Shown: piece after piece, positions 1 through 6,177 of the stretch
Position numbering within the stretch: position 1 is the first letter of the stretch
Layout: the number at the start of each line of letters is the position of its first letter
Source of the DNA: Moraxellaceae bacterium
GTDB lineage: Bacteria > Pseudomonadota > Gammaproteobacteria > Pseudomonadales > UBA3067
Assembly: GCA_002401525.1 (NCBI GenBank)
Contig: NVTH01000058.1
Location: 6,776-14,999, forward strand
Length of the DNA stretch: 8,224 nucleotides
Reading direction: 5' to 3'
Program-made: the position numbers and the translations under genes
Notes under the pieces: model-generated
What the model was told of the DNA's origin: nothing
Seen by the model: the letters and a program-made list of their open reading frames with translations, nothing else
Database searches by the model: none

Positions 1-174
1 CCCTGCTGGGTACTCGTCGCGGAAACCTCTTTGTGGCATTGGTTTTCCAACACAAATCAAAGTCCTTGGTACCCCTCGGTGCAAATTGAAAGACGGCAGC
101 TTGGACAAAGTTGGGGGGAGCTTCTCGAAGGCAGTTATGAAAAGTGTCTACAACAATATATCGCTGCGCATTAG
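1..174 (+). CDS. C-terminal fragment of a TPR/heptosyltransferase-like glycosyltransferase (5' end outside window)
   Basis: Frame 1 is open from the left edge to a TAG at 172-174, giving 57 residues. The fragment contains LWHWFS and QSPWYPS followed by RR, matching residues 552-572 of the complete TPR-glycosyltransferase at 2575-4431 (LWHWFS, QSVWYPS, IRR) without gaps. Agreement reaches the DNA level: 31-48 is identical to 4228-4245, and 67-78 to 4264-4275. In this family the segment closes the GT9-like (ADP-heptose:LPS heptosyltransferase-fold) catalytic domain, so the fragment is the end of a paralogue whose main body lies to the left. The fragment diverges after the shared block. Whether the missing part has TPRs cannot be seen. 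The stop is 71 bases before the next gene, consistent with the same operon. Confidence 0.82.
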   Translation, partial: PCWVLVAETSLWHWFSNTNQSPWYPSVQIERRQLGQSWGELLEGSYEKCLQQYIAAH

Positions 175-245
175 TCTTTATGGACACAGCTAATAATCGC
201 TAGCGGGGCATTGGGATTGAACCCTAGCCAAACGAGGTACAGCAA
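175..245 (+). other. Short intergenic gap with ribosome binding site and weak hairpin
   Basis: The gap holds an imperfect hairpin: GCTAG (199-203) plus GG pairs with CCCTAGC (222-228) around one bulged C. No T-run follows, so it is not a convincing terminator. A GAGGT at 234-238, seven bases before the ATG at 246, is the ribosome binding site for the GT8-like gene. A GG-N10-GA near-match to a sigma-54 element (207-220) lacks the conserved -12 GC. No other promoter stands out. Confidence 0.4.
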
Positions 246-923
246 ATGATACGTGTTTTTATTGGTTATGATTATAAGGAAGCCGTGGCGTTTAATGTAT
301 TGTGTCACAGCATACTGGATCATGCGTCTGAACCGGTTTCAATTACGCCAGTAATGTTGAGCCAAATGAAAGGTCTCTACACGCGCCCTCATCATGAATT
401 GCAGTCCACTGAATTTTCTTTTAGTCGGTTTTTAGTGCCTTATCTATGTGGCTATGAAGGGCAGGCAATATTTATGGATTGCGATATGTTAGTGCGTGGT
501 GATATTGCAGAGTTATGGGGTGGTTTTGATGAGCAGTACGGGGTGCAAGTGGTCAAACACGATCATGAGCCCCAGGGCGATAGAAAATTTTTGGGGCAAC
601 CCCAAACCTGTTATGAAAAGAAAAATTGGTCCAGCGTCATGTTGTTTAATAATGCGCGATGCAGCGCGCTTACTCCAGAGTATGTGAATTCGGCAACAGG
701 ATTGCAATTGCATCAATTTAAATGGCTTGGCTCTGATGATCTAATCGGTGAAATCCCCCATGAGTGGAATTTGCTCGTCGATTATGACGAACATGACGAT
801 AATGCCAAGCTGGTCCACTACACTGAGGGCGGGCCGTATTTTTCAGATTACGTGCATTGCGATTACGCCAACGATTGGTTTATCGCTAAAGAAAAAATGC
901 TTCATTCCGATAAACCAGTTTAA
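246..923 (+). CDS. GT8-like GT-A fold glycosyltransferase
   Basis: The 225-residue protein looks like a compact GT-A fold glycosyltransferase related to family GT8. It starts directly with a beta strand and turn (MIRVFIGYDYKE, residues 1-12) of the nucleotide-binding fold. FSFSRFLVP (57-65) matches the conserved segment before the metal site, and FMDCDML (76-82) supplies the DxD motif (D78, D80) that binds the divalent metal and sugar nucleotide. NWSSVMLFN (127-135), IPHEWN (170-175) and HYTEGGPYF (191-199) occupy the usual acceptor and C-terminal His positions of such enzymes. There is no signal peptide or membrane segment, so it should act in the cytoplasm. The length is short for GT8, but the core is complete. 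The start is supported by GAGGT at 234-238. Donor sugar and acceptor cannot be read from the sequence; from its neighbours it probably adds a sugar to a flagellar glycan. Confidence 0.8.
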   Translation: MIRVFIGYDYKEAVAFNVLCHSILDHASEPVSITPVMLSQMKGLYTRPHHELQSTEFSFSRFLVPYLCGYEGQAIFMDCDMLVRGDIAELWGGFDEQYGVQVVKHDHEPQGDRKFLGQPQTCYEKKNWSSVMLFNNARCSALTPEYVNSATGLQLHQFKWLGSDDLIGEIPHEWNLLVDYDEHDDNAKLVHYTEGGPYFSDYVHCDYANDWFIAKEKMLHSDKPV

Positions 924-972
924 GGGCAGTGATATCGAGCTAAACTGATGCCCGCTAAAATGAGATAAATCA

Positions 973-1680
973 ATGATTCCGCAAACTAATCAAACAGGAC
1001 AGTTTAGTCGTGAATTCCCCAGTGAAGAATACATGGCGCAGCTCAATATGTATCGAAATGTGCATGTGGATGGGTTGCCCGATAAAAACATTTCCGGGCA
1101 AGAGTTGTTTGTCGGAGAATCGCTTTCCAAACATGTGCCGACAATTCATCAGGTGATTAAAGAGAACAGTATTTCGACCTTACTGGATTACGGCTGTGGC
1201 AAGGCAGTATTGCATGGCAGTGGCAACGAAATTAAAACACCTGATGGTCGAGTGCTTAATAATGTTGACGACTACTGGGGAGTAAGCACCCAGTGTTACG
1301 ATCCGGGTTACTTGCCACACAGTGCCCGCCCCTCAGGCACGTTCGACCTGGTGGTGTGTGTGGAGGTTTTAGAATGTTGTTCCTGCGATGACATTCCCTG
1401 GATTATTGATGACCTATTTCGTTATGCCTCGAAGGCAGTGTTTATTGCCATCGAGTGTTATCCCGCGGTCATTAAAATGCCCAATCATTACGATGCCCAT
1501 ATTACGATTCGTCCGGGCAGGTGGTGGGGGCCTATTGTGGAAGAAGTGGCTCGAAATCACCCGGACATTAATTATTATGGCGTCTTTGATAACCGAGATC
1601 CCATCCCCGGCACGCCAGGAAAAGCGACAGAAAGGCGTCAGTTTTTGAGTGGTCCTCCTTATGAGTTAATTACACTCTAG
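973..1680 (+). CDS. Class I SAM-dependent methyltransferase, copy 1 (Cys-rich variant)
   Basis: The 235-residue protein has a Rossmann-type methyltransferase core. LLDYGCGK (70-77) is the SAM-binding motif I, DYWGV..CYDP (99-111) follows the second strand, and FDLVVCVEVLE (124-134) is the motif II strand. It is paralogous to the gene at 1853-2575: both share PSE.Y....MYR or LYR near the start, DYGCGK, DYWGV, CYDP, the WII segment, a CYPA motif, a tryptophan pair after RP, and a terminal GPP. Copy 1 departs from the pattern where copy 2 has DVIEHCPSEDI: it reads EVLECCSCDDI, losing the usual His and gaining cysteines (C129, C135, C136, C138). No signal peptide or membrane segment is seen. The likely role is methylating a sugar or sugar precursor for glycan decoration, inferred from the neighbouring glycosyltransferases. 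The start has only a weak purine-rich site (GAGA, 962-965). It lies 49 bases after the GT8-like gene, probably co-transcribed. Confidence 0.8.
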   Translation: MIPQTNQTGQFSREFPSEEYMAQLNMYRNVHVDGLPDKNISGQELFVGESLSKHVPTIHQVIKENSISTLLDYGCGKAVLHGSGNEIKTPDGRVLNNVDDYWGVSTQCYDPGYLPHSARPSGTFDLVVCVEVLECCSCDDIPWIIDDLFRYASKAVFIAIECYPAVIKMPNHYDAHITIRPGRWWGPIVEEVARNHPDINYYGVFDNRDPIPGTPGKATERRQFLSGPPYELITL

Positions 1681-1697
1681 ATCTAAACTCTAGATCT
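1674..1697. repeat. 11-bp direct repeat ACTCTAGATCT, two copies, spanning a stop codon
   Basis: ACTCTAGATCT occurs exactly at 1674-1684 and 1687-1697 (13-base period). The first copy contains the TAG stop of the preceding methyltransferase, and the next in-frame triplets give a second stop (TAG ATC TAA). The units contain palindromes, so AGATCTA (1679-1685) can pair with TAGATCT (1691-1697) around a 5-base loop. The stem is AT-rich and followed only by TTTA, so it is at best a weak transcription pause. A partial third copy (CTAGAT near 1704) follows. Confidence 0.6.
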
Positions 1698-1778
1698 TTA
1701 CGCTAGATTTCTCTGAAAACCCACTTAGTTTCAATTAGTTTGTAGCGATTGATATTTTGTTGCAGGCAAGGATTGAAA

Positions 1779-1795
1779 TTGGCGGTATTTTTGCA
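1779..1795 (+). promoter_or_regulatory. Candidate sigma-54 (RpoN) -24/-12 promoter
   Basis: The stretch TTGGCGGTATTTTTGCA matches the RpoN consensus YTGGCACG-N4-TTGCW at the -24 core TTGGC and the -12 core TTGCA. The invariant GG (1781-1782) and GC (1793-1794) are separated by exactly ten bases. Transcription would start near 1806, some 45-50 bases before the ATG at 1853. Many gammaproteobacterial flagellar genes use sigma-54 with FleQ/FlrC-type activators, which fits a flagellar glycosylation operon. The match was made by eye, and the three bases after TTGGC do not match consensus. An overlapping sigma-70 pair (TTGAAA 1773-1778, CATTAT 1794-1799) has a poor 15-base spacer. Confidence 0.5.
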
Positions 1796-1828
1796 TTATT
1801 TTTTACCAACTTATTTTTTACCAACTTA
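1796..1828. repeat. Perfect 15-bp tandem duplication in the leader
   Basis: TTATTTTTTACCAAC occurs twice back to back (1796-1810 and 1811-1825), followed by TTA, the start of a third unit. It begins one base after the candidate -12 element and covers the predicted transcription start and early leader of the 1853 methyltransferase. The copies are identical, which suggests a recent or unstable duplication. Confidence 0.85.
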
Positions 1829-1840
1829 ATTTTGTCACCA

Positions 1841-1846
1841 AAGAGA
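1841..1846 (+). promoter_or_regulatory. Ribosome binding site fixing the ATG at 1853
   Basis: AAGAGA lies six bases before the ATG at 1853. This supports 1853 over an upstream in-frame TTG at 1757, whose extra 32 residues (FFTNLFFTNL) are only a translation of the tandem repeat. Confidence 0.5.
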
Positions 1847-1852
1847 CAGTGT

Positions 1853-2575
1853 ATGAGTTCCCCAGCTGCAGAGCCTGCGTTAACCAGTCGGCAGAATCCG
1901 AGTGAACGATATTCAGAACTAATAGGTCTCTATCGTAAAATGCACTACGAGGGCAGTGCCGTGGCTTCCGCTGAAAAAACCTTCAATGGTGCCATGCTTT
2001 GTACCCATGTCGATTCAATTAAAGAAATTGTTGAAAAAGATGATATACAGACTGTCTTGGATTATGGTTGCGGTAAAGGGATTTTGTATGATCCTCGTGT
2101 GGTGATCGAAACACCCTCGGGTCGCAAAGTGGGTAATATGAGGGATTATTGGGGCGTTGACGTGACGTGTTATGACCCCGCCTATACGCCCAATAGTGAT
2201 TTGCCCACCGAACAAAGTGATCTAGTGATTTGTACCGATGTCATTGAACATTGTCCATCAGAAGACATTGATTGGATCATTAATGAAATATTTTCCTATG
2301 CGAAAAAATCAGTATTTCTTGCCATTGCGTGTTACCCCGCTTCAAAATCTCTCCCCAATGGTGAAAATCCGCATTGTTTCGTTCGTCCTGCACTCTGGTG
2401 GCGGGAATGTTTTAGGGCGCTAAAAGATGCCTACCCTCATTTGCGATACTATATATTATTGGAAAGCTTAGGGCCTGATGATGAGGACCCTGCCCATAAA
2501 ATGAAAATATTTTCTAGTTTCGTCGGTGGTCCCCCTTTTAATTATCAATTTCTAGGCGAAAATCCGGATCAATAA
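1853..2575 (+). CDS. Class I SAM-dependent methyltransferase, copy 2
   Basis: Read from the ATG at 1853, this is a 240-residue protein. The reading frame is open back to a TTG at 1757, but the ATG has a ribosome binding site, gives an N-terminus similar in length to the paralogue at 973 (PSERYSELIGLYR aligns with PSEEYMAQLNMYR), and avoids translating a tandem repeat. VLDYGCGKG (68-76) is SAM motif I. DYWGVDVTCYDP (98-109) and SDLVICTDVIEHCPSEDI (122-139) complete the methyltransferase core, the latter in the usual DVxEH form. WW at 182-183 and VGGPP near the C-terminus are shared with copy 1. It is cytoplasmic, with no signal or membrane segment. The final TAA overlaps the next ATG by one base (TAATG), indicating coupled translation with the TPR-glycosyltransferase. 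The role is probably sugar or glycan methylation. A sigma-54-like element upstream suggests it heads its own transcript. Confidence 0.83.
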   Translation: MSSPAAEPALTSRQNPSERYSELIGLYRKMHYEGSAVASAEKTFNGAMLCTHVDSIKEIVEKDDIQTVLDYGCGKGILYDPRVVIETPSGRKVGNMRDYWGVDVTCYDPAYTPNSDLPTEQSDLVICTDVIEHCPSEDIDWIINEIFSYAKKSVFLAIACYPASKSLPNGENPHCFVRPALWWRECFRALKDAYPHLRYYILLESLGPDDEDPAHKMKIFSSFVGGPPFNYQFLGENPDQ

Positions 2576-4431
2576 TGGAAAACAGTATCCCGAAGCAAGA
2601 TTCAAATGGACACCTAGCGGCCAATGAAGCTGCGGGTTTTAAGCAGAGTAATGAAGATCGGTTTAATTTTGCTAGAAGTTTGCATTTTAAGGGGGAGTTT
2701 GATCAGGCGGAAACAATTTATTTGCAGCTGCAAAAACTTGAGCCTTGGCCGCAGCTATCCGAATTACTTGGAATTCTATACCTGCAAGGCGAGCGATATC
2801 AGGAGGCGATTGAACAATTTAAAGTCTGTGACCAGAAGAATTATAGCAACGCGGATTTATTGTTTAATTACGGAAAATGCTATTCGTCTTTGGGTGGGCA
2901 GGAGCAGGCGATTGAACTCTATGGTCGGGCATTAAAGCTAGACCCGAATCATTCGAATTCAGTCTATAACTTGGCCAACCTCTATAAAGGCATTGAGGAT
3001 TTTAAACGCGCCAAGGAGTACTTTAAAAAAGATTATGAACTCGAACCGAAGGTGGATACCTGTTGTGCTTTAGGAGAGATCCATGAGCGGGAAAGGGATT
3101 TAGATGCGGCGTTAGAAATGTACTATCGCGGTTTAGAAATCGAGCCGAACAATCCCTTACCGAAACTGCGTATTTCAATTGCTTTACAAAAGAGAAATAC
3201 TTCCGCGCCAATCATCGACTTTTCTGAATTTAATACGATTTTTAAATTCTGTAGAGAAATCATGTCAGAATTCCCCGATAACGCCATCTGTTACGCGTTA
3301 CTCGGTGATATGTATTTGTTATTGGGGAATTTAAGTGAATCGATTGCTCATATGCGAAAATCCATCGCATTGGATGACACCTTTGCCACTTCGCATACCG
3401 CTTTAGGGTGTCAATTACTGATGATCGGTGAGTTTGAGGAAGGCTTTAAAGAGTTTTATTGGCACGCCCAAGTGACTGATTACGATACGGGAACGGTGGC
3501 TCGCTCTGTGGCCGGATCTACTAAAAAGGATTGGAATGGTGAAGTCTATGCAGGCATGAGATTGTTGGTGACTTCGGAGCAAGGGATTGGCGATCAGATA
3601 TTACATTTTCAGTGCATGCCGAGTTTGGTGGCGAAAGGCGTACGACTGATCATTTCAGTGAATCACAAATTGGTGCCGCTGTTTGTTCGCTCATTTCCAG
3701 ACGTAGAAGTTTATCCAGACTGCTACCCAATTCCAGACAACGTCGAAGATCAAGTGGACTTTCAAACCTCCATTTTAGGATTGACACAATGTTTAGTTCG
3801 CTCGCTGGATGACATCGTCGGTGTGCCTCGGTATTTGTCTGCCTGTGAAGAAAAAAAATCTCAGGTCGCGCAACGATACTTGCAGTACGAGGGATGTTTA
3901 AAAGTAGGCATTTCCTGGTCTAGTAATAGCACCAGTACCGGATCTTCAAAAACCATTCCGTTGGATTGGTGGCATGATTTACTGTCACTTGAGGGCGTGC
4001 AATTTGTAAGTCTACAGTACGGTACGGTAGGAGAAGAAATCGCTGAGGTGAATGAAAAATACCACACGAATTTGATCATGGACGGTGTCATTAACATTAC
4101 CGATGACCAGGATTCTTTTGCAGCTTTATTAGAAAACCTCGATTTAGTCATTACCATTTCCAACGCCACTGCGCATTTGTGTGGTGCCCTAGGGGTGAAT
4201 ACGTGGACTATTTTGTCTCCTGCTCCATTGTGGCATTGGTTTTCCGAAATGGAGCAAAGTGTGTGGTACCCCTCGATGAGTTTGATTCGGCGTTCGCCCC
4301 ATGATCACTGGAAAGATGTGTTGGATCGAATGCAAACGGTACTGCCGCAATTAGCCAGTAATAAAGCGGCTGGAGTTGATTTATTCGCAGCAGTTCCAGA
4401 AAAATTTACGCCTAAAAAGCACTGGCAGTAA
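2575..4431 (+). CDS. TPR-repeat glycosyltransferase with GT9/heptosyltransferase-like catalytic domain
   Basis: The 618-residue protein has two parts. Residues ~26-300 form about six to seven tetratricopeptide repeats; clear ones lie near 95-124 (LLFNYGKCYSSLGGQEQAIE), 125-158 and 236-270. These form a superhelical surface that usually holds a protein partner. Residues ~327-590 resemble the ADP-heptose:LPS heptosyltransferase (GT9-type GT-B) fold. SEQGIGDQIL (334-343) matches the EQGxGDxIQ motif at the start of such domains, VGISWSS (444-450) begins the second half, and LVITISNATAHLCGALG (524-540) is the donor-side signature, here with SNA where many members have DT. WHWF and WYPSM (553-568) close the domain. 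No signal peptide or transmembrane segment is seen. Proteins of this architecture are often found near flagellar genes, so flagellin glycosylation is the best guess. A paralogue ends at 174. Translation is coupled to the upstream methyltransferase through TAATG, with no strong ribosome binding site of its own. Confidence 0.85.
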   Translation: MENSIPKQDSNGHLAANEAAGFKQSNEDRFNFARSLHFKGEFDQAETIYLQLQKLEPWPQLSELLGILYLQGERYQEAIEQFKVCDQKNYSNADLLFNYGKCYSSLGGQEQAIELYGRALKLDPNHSNSVYNLANLYKGIEDFKRAKEYFKKDYELEPKVDTCCALGEIHERERDLDAALEMYYRGLEIEPNNPLPKLRISIALQKRNTSAPIIDFSEFNTIFKFCREIMSEFPDNAICYALLGDMYLLLGNLSESIAHMRKSIALDDTFATSHTALGCQLLMIGEFEEGFKEFYWHAQVTDYDTGTVARSVAGSTKKDWNGEVYAGMRLLVTSEQGIGDQILHFQCMPSLVAKGVRLIISVNHKLVPLFVRSFPDVEVYPDCYPIPDNVEDQVDFQTSILGLTQCLVRSLDDIVGVPRYLSACEEKKSQVAQRYLQYEGCLKVGISWSSNSTSTGSSKTIPLDWWHDLLSLEGVQFVSLQYGTVGEEIAEVNEKYHTNLIMDGVINITDDQDSFAALLENLDLVITISNATAHLCGALGVNTWTILSPAPLWHWFSEMEQSVWYPSMSLIRRSPHDHWKDVLDRMQTVLPQLASNKAAGVDLFAAVPEKFTPKKHWQ

Positions 4432-4461
4432 ACGTGTTGATGGTTTTTCTCCGTCGTATTT

Positions 4462-4498
4462 CCGGTCTTGTATTGGTAAACGTTTACACTGAGACCGG
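4462..4498. repeat. Inverted repeat CCGGTCT / AGACCGG flanking a palindrome
   Basis: CCGGTCT (4462-4468) and its exact complement AGACCGG (4492-4498) flank a perfect 12-bp palindrome, with nearly the same centre. As RNA it could form a 7-bp stem with an inner hairpin, but no T-run follows (TAGAGTTCGC), so it is not a standard terminator. It may be an extended operator or an attenuator in the gap between the two glycosyltransferase genes. Confidence 0.6.
4476..4487. promoter_or_regulatory. LacI-family-like operator palindrome GTAAACGTTTAC
   Basis: This is a perfect 12-bp palindrome with the AAACGTTT core and central CG typical of LacI-family operators (PurR, Cra, RbsR and CcpA cre sites share this form). 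It lies 46 bases before the GTG start of the next gene, in a 102-base gap that otherwise shows no clear promoter. The regulator, if any, is not in the window. Confidence 0.42.
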
Positions 4499-4520
4499 TA
4501 GAGTTCGCAAGGTATCTAGA

Positions 4521-4526
4521 AAGGAG
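4521..4526 (+). promoter_or_regulatory. Strong ribosome binding site selecting a GTG start
   Basis: AAGGAG sits seven bases before the GTG at 4534. It is the strongest Shine-Dalgarno seen in the window and decides the start of the next gene despite the non-ATG codon. Confidence 0.8.
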
Positions 4527-4533
4527 CAACAAA

Positions 4534-6177
4534 GTGAAAATATTGTGGTTTGTCGTCGAGCTTATTGCAACGGAAGAAAATGTCACGTCGAGTTTTGCCA
4601 GTACTCGACGTCGCTGTTTAGAAGTTTTAAGGGGGTTTGGCCGAGTCGGTGTAAAAGCCGACATTGAATTAATCCGCGTTAATCCAGAATTAAAAATGGA
4701 CGCGGCGGTATTTGAAAATGCGTCGCTGGCAATCGTTGGCAAGATGATTTTTGATTTCTCTAGTATTGCAGCTCATTTAAGTAAAAATAATATTCCCATC
4801 CTCTGTGATGGAGTGGATTTGTATGACGACAGCGTGGTGCGAGAAAAAGCCATTGCTTGGGCAGACTACCTGTCGTTTTCCACCCATAGTTTTTACCGGC
4901 CATTGCCTGACACCGGTGGCAAGCCTAGCTTTACTATTCAGGATATCCAAGAAGGCCCAGTGCAGCCGATTTCCGTACCGGGGGTAGAGGTTGAAGTGAT
5001 CAAGTTGATGTGGTTTGGCACTGAAGCTGAATGGGAATCCTTAACCGTGGCAGTGAAACAGCTTAAGCATCTACATGAATACAGCATTGAGATATTAATA
5101 CTTGCCTCAGCAGTGCCTGCCGATTTGGTGGCGTCGTTGACCGAGCAACTGCCTTCCAATATTCAAATCGAGCAATTAGCATGGAGTTTCGATTTATACA
5201 CGCAGCGCCTGAATACCATCGATTTTGTAATGCTTAGTTATGCGCCGTCCGAGGCGGTGGGGGAGATGATGGGCGATCCCATTGTCAGCGCTTTATGGCA
5301 AGGAAAAATGGTGTTGGCTTGTTTGGCGTGGAAAGGCCACCCGTTGCAAGATTTTATTGGTACCACAGACGATATCGCGGATGGCTTGCGTGCCTTGATG
5401 ACGCGGCTTAATTCGGTCGCCACTCTAATTGATAAGGGGCAGCTTTACATTGAACAATGGCATAGCCTAAAAGCGGGCACGCTCAAGTGGATAGAAGTGA
5501 TTGAAGAAGTGACGCAACTTTCCTTGCTGGGTGAGAACGGGGTTGAGGCAACGGTTGAAGGCGCTCCTGAAGAGGCTTTTGGGGCTGCTGGCGCGGTTGG
5601 TAATAGTGCCGGGAATAGTGCCGAGAACAGTGCCGTTGAAGCACCTCAAAATACAGGTGTCAAATTAAAAATGGGGGCTATGAATCGGCACACGAACGCT
5701 GAATCCCGATCCGAATATGTCTACATTGGCGATGAAAATAGTGATGGTGCAGATGTCGTGTGTGATTTAAAAACCCTGTCGAAATTCCAAACCGATACCG
5801 CCGACGAAATTTTATCGGTGGATAATATTGATCAATTTTATCAATGGGAAGTGGGTGATGTGCTCAAATCTTGGGCGAGAGTGCTTAAACCCGGGGGTGC
5901 CTTGGTCATCGAATGCGCTGACTTTTCCATTGCGTGTGAACAGTTCTTAAAGGAATCGGTTGCCGGTGGTACCGCCAATACGTTGAAACAAATTTACGGC
6001 GACCCTGCTCAGAGAAATCCCAATGCCCATCCCAAGTGGGGTTATACCACGGATAGTCTCAAAAGATTGATGTTGGCTTGTGGTTTGGAGGAGGTCGAAT
6101 TGCAGACCCTGCCGGATATTTCTCAAGTTGCTTCAGCCAATAGAATTAGGATGGTCGGTATTAAGCCGCAAGTTTAA
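4534..6177 (+). CDS. GT-B-like glycosyltransferase fused to a degenerate methyltransferase domain
   Basis: The 547-residue protein starts at a GTG with a strong AAGGAG site. Residues 1-330 look like a GT-B (group 1-like) glycosyltransferase: KILWFVVEL opens the N-terminal Rossmann half, PILCDGVDLYDD (88-99) is the 'D..D' strand, KLMWFG (157-162) starts the C-terminal half, and DFVMLSYAPSEA..GDPIVSALWQGKMVLA (230-262) sits where the donor-binding region lies in this family. An Ala/Gly/Asn/Ser-rich linker (~338-371) with three GNSA-type repeats follows. Residues ~375-545 resemble a SAM methyltransferase: ADVVCDL (406-412), ADEILSVDNIDQFYQWEV..VLKSWARVLKPGGALVIE (423-460), and a C-terminal GYTTDSLKRLMLACGLEEVEL. 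Motif I, usually LGCG, is replaced by KLKMGAMNR (377-385), so SAM binding may be lost. The protein may be a glycosyltransferase with a structural or acceptor-binding pseudo-methyltransferase domain. The final TAA overlaps the stop of convergent fliD. Confidence 0.72.
   Translation: MKILWFVVELIATEENVTSSFASTRRRCLEVLRGFGRVGVKADIELIRVNPELKMDAAVFENASLAIVGKMIFDFSSIAAHLSKNNIPILCDGVDLYDDSVVREKAIAWADYLSFSTHSFYRPLPDTGGKPSFTIQDIQEGPVQPISVPGVEVEVIKLMWFGTEAEWESLTVAVKQLKHLHEYSIEILILASAVPADLVASLTEQLPSNIQIEQLAWSFDLYTQRLNTIDFVMLSYAPSEAVGEMMGDPIVSALWQGKMVLACLAWKGHPLQDFIGTTDDIADGLRALMTRLNSVATLIDKGQLYIEQWHSLKAGTLKWIEVIEEVTQLSLLGENGVEATVEGAPEEAFGAAGAVGNSAGNSAENSAVEAPQNTGVKLKMGAMNRHTNAESRSEYVYIGDENSDGADVVCDLKTLSKFQTDTADEILSVDNIDQFYQWEVGDVLKSWARVLKPGGALVIECADFSIACEQFLKESVAGGTANTLKQIYGDPAQRNPNAHPKWGYTTDSLKRLMLACGLEEVELQTLPDISQVASANRIRMVGIKPQV
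5599..5634 (+). repeat. Three 12-bp in-frame tandem repeats in the interdomain linker
   Basis: Three units (GGTAATAGTGCC, GGGAATAGTGCC, GAGAACAGTGCC) encode GNSA-GNSA-ENSA, residues 356-367 of the fusion protein. Being a multiple of three, copy changes would alter linker length without breaking the frame. The region joins the glycosyltransferase and methyltransferase-like domains. Confidence 0.85.

Noticed and set aside
213..224. Reverse complement GGGTTCAATCCC resembles a tRNA T-arm
   Set aside because: The T-stem does not extend beyond three pairs, and no acceptor, anticodon or D-arm can be folded on the minus strand around it.
924..956. GGGCAGT / ACT..GCCC hairpin between the GT8-like gene and methyltransferase copy 1
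   Set aside because: The stem needs a three-base bulge and has no T-run; it is probably chance in a short operon gap.
1679..1697. Hairpin as an intrinsic terminator
   Set aside because: The 7-bp stem is AT-rich, arises from a palindromic direct repeat, and has only TTTA after it.
1757..1852. Upstream in-frame extension of methyltransferase copy 2 from a TTG
   Set aside because: The added residues are a translation of a tandem repeat, the paralogue has no such extension, and the ATG at 1853 has a ribosome binding site.
4305..4742. Open frame of 145 codons on the minus strand
   Set aside because: It lies antisense across the ends of two well-supported genes and shows no recognisable domain.
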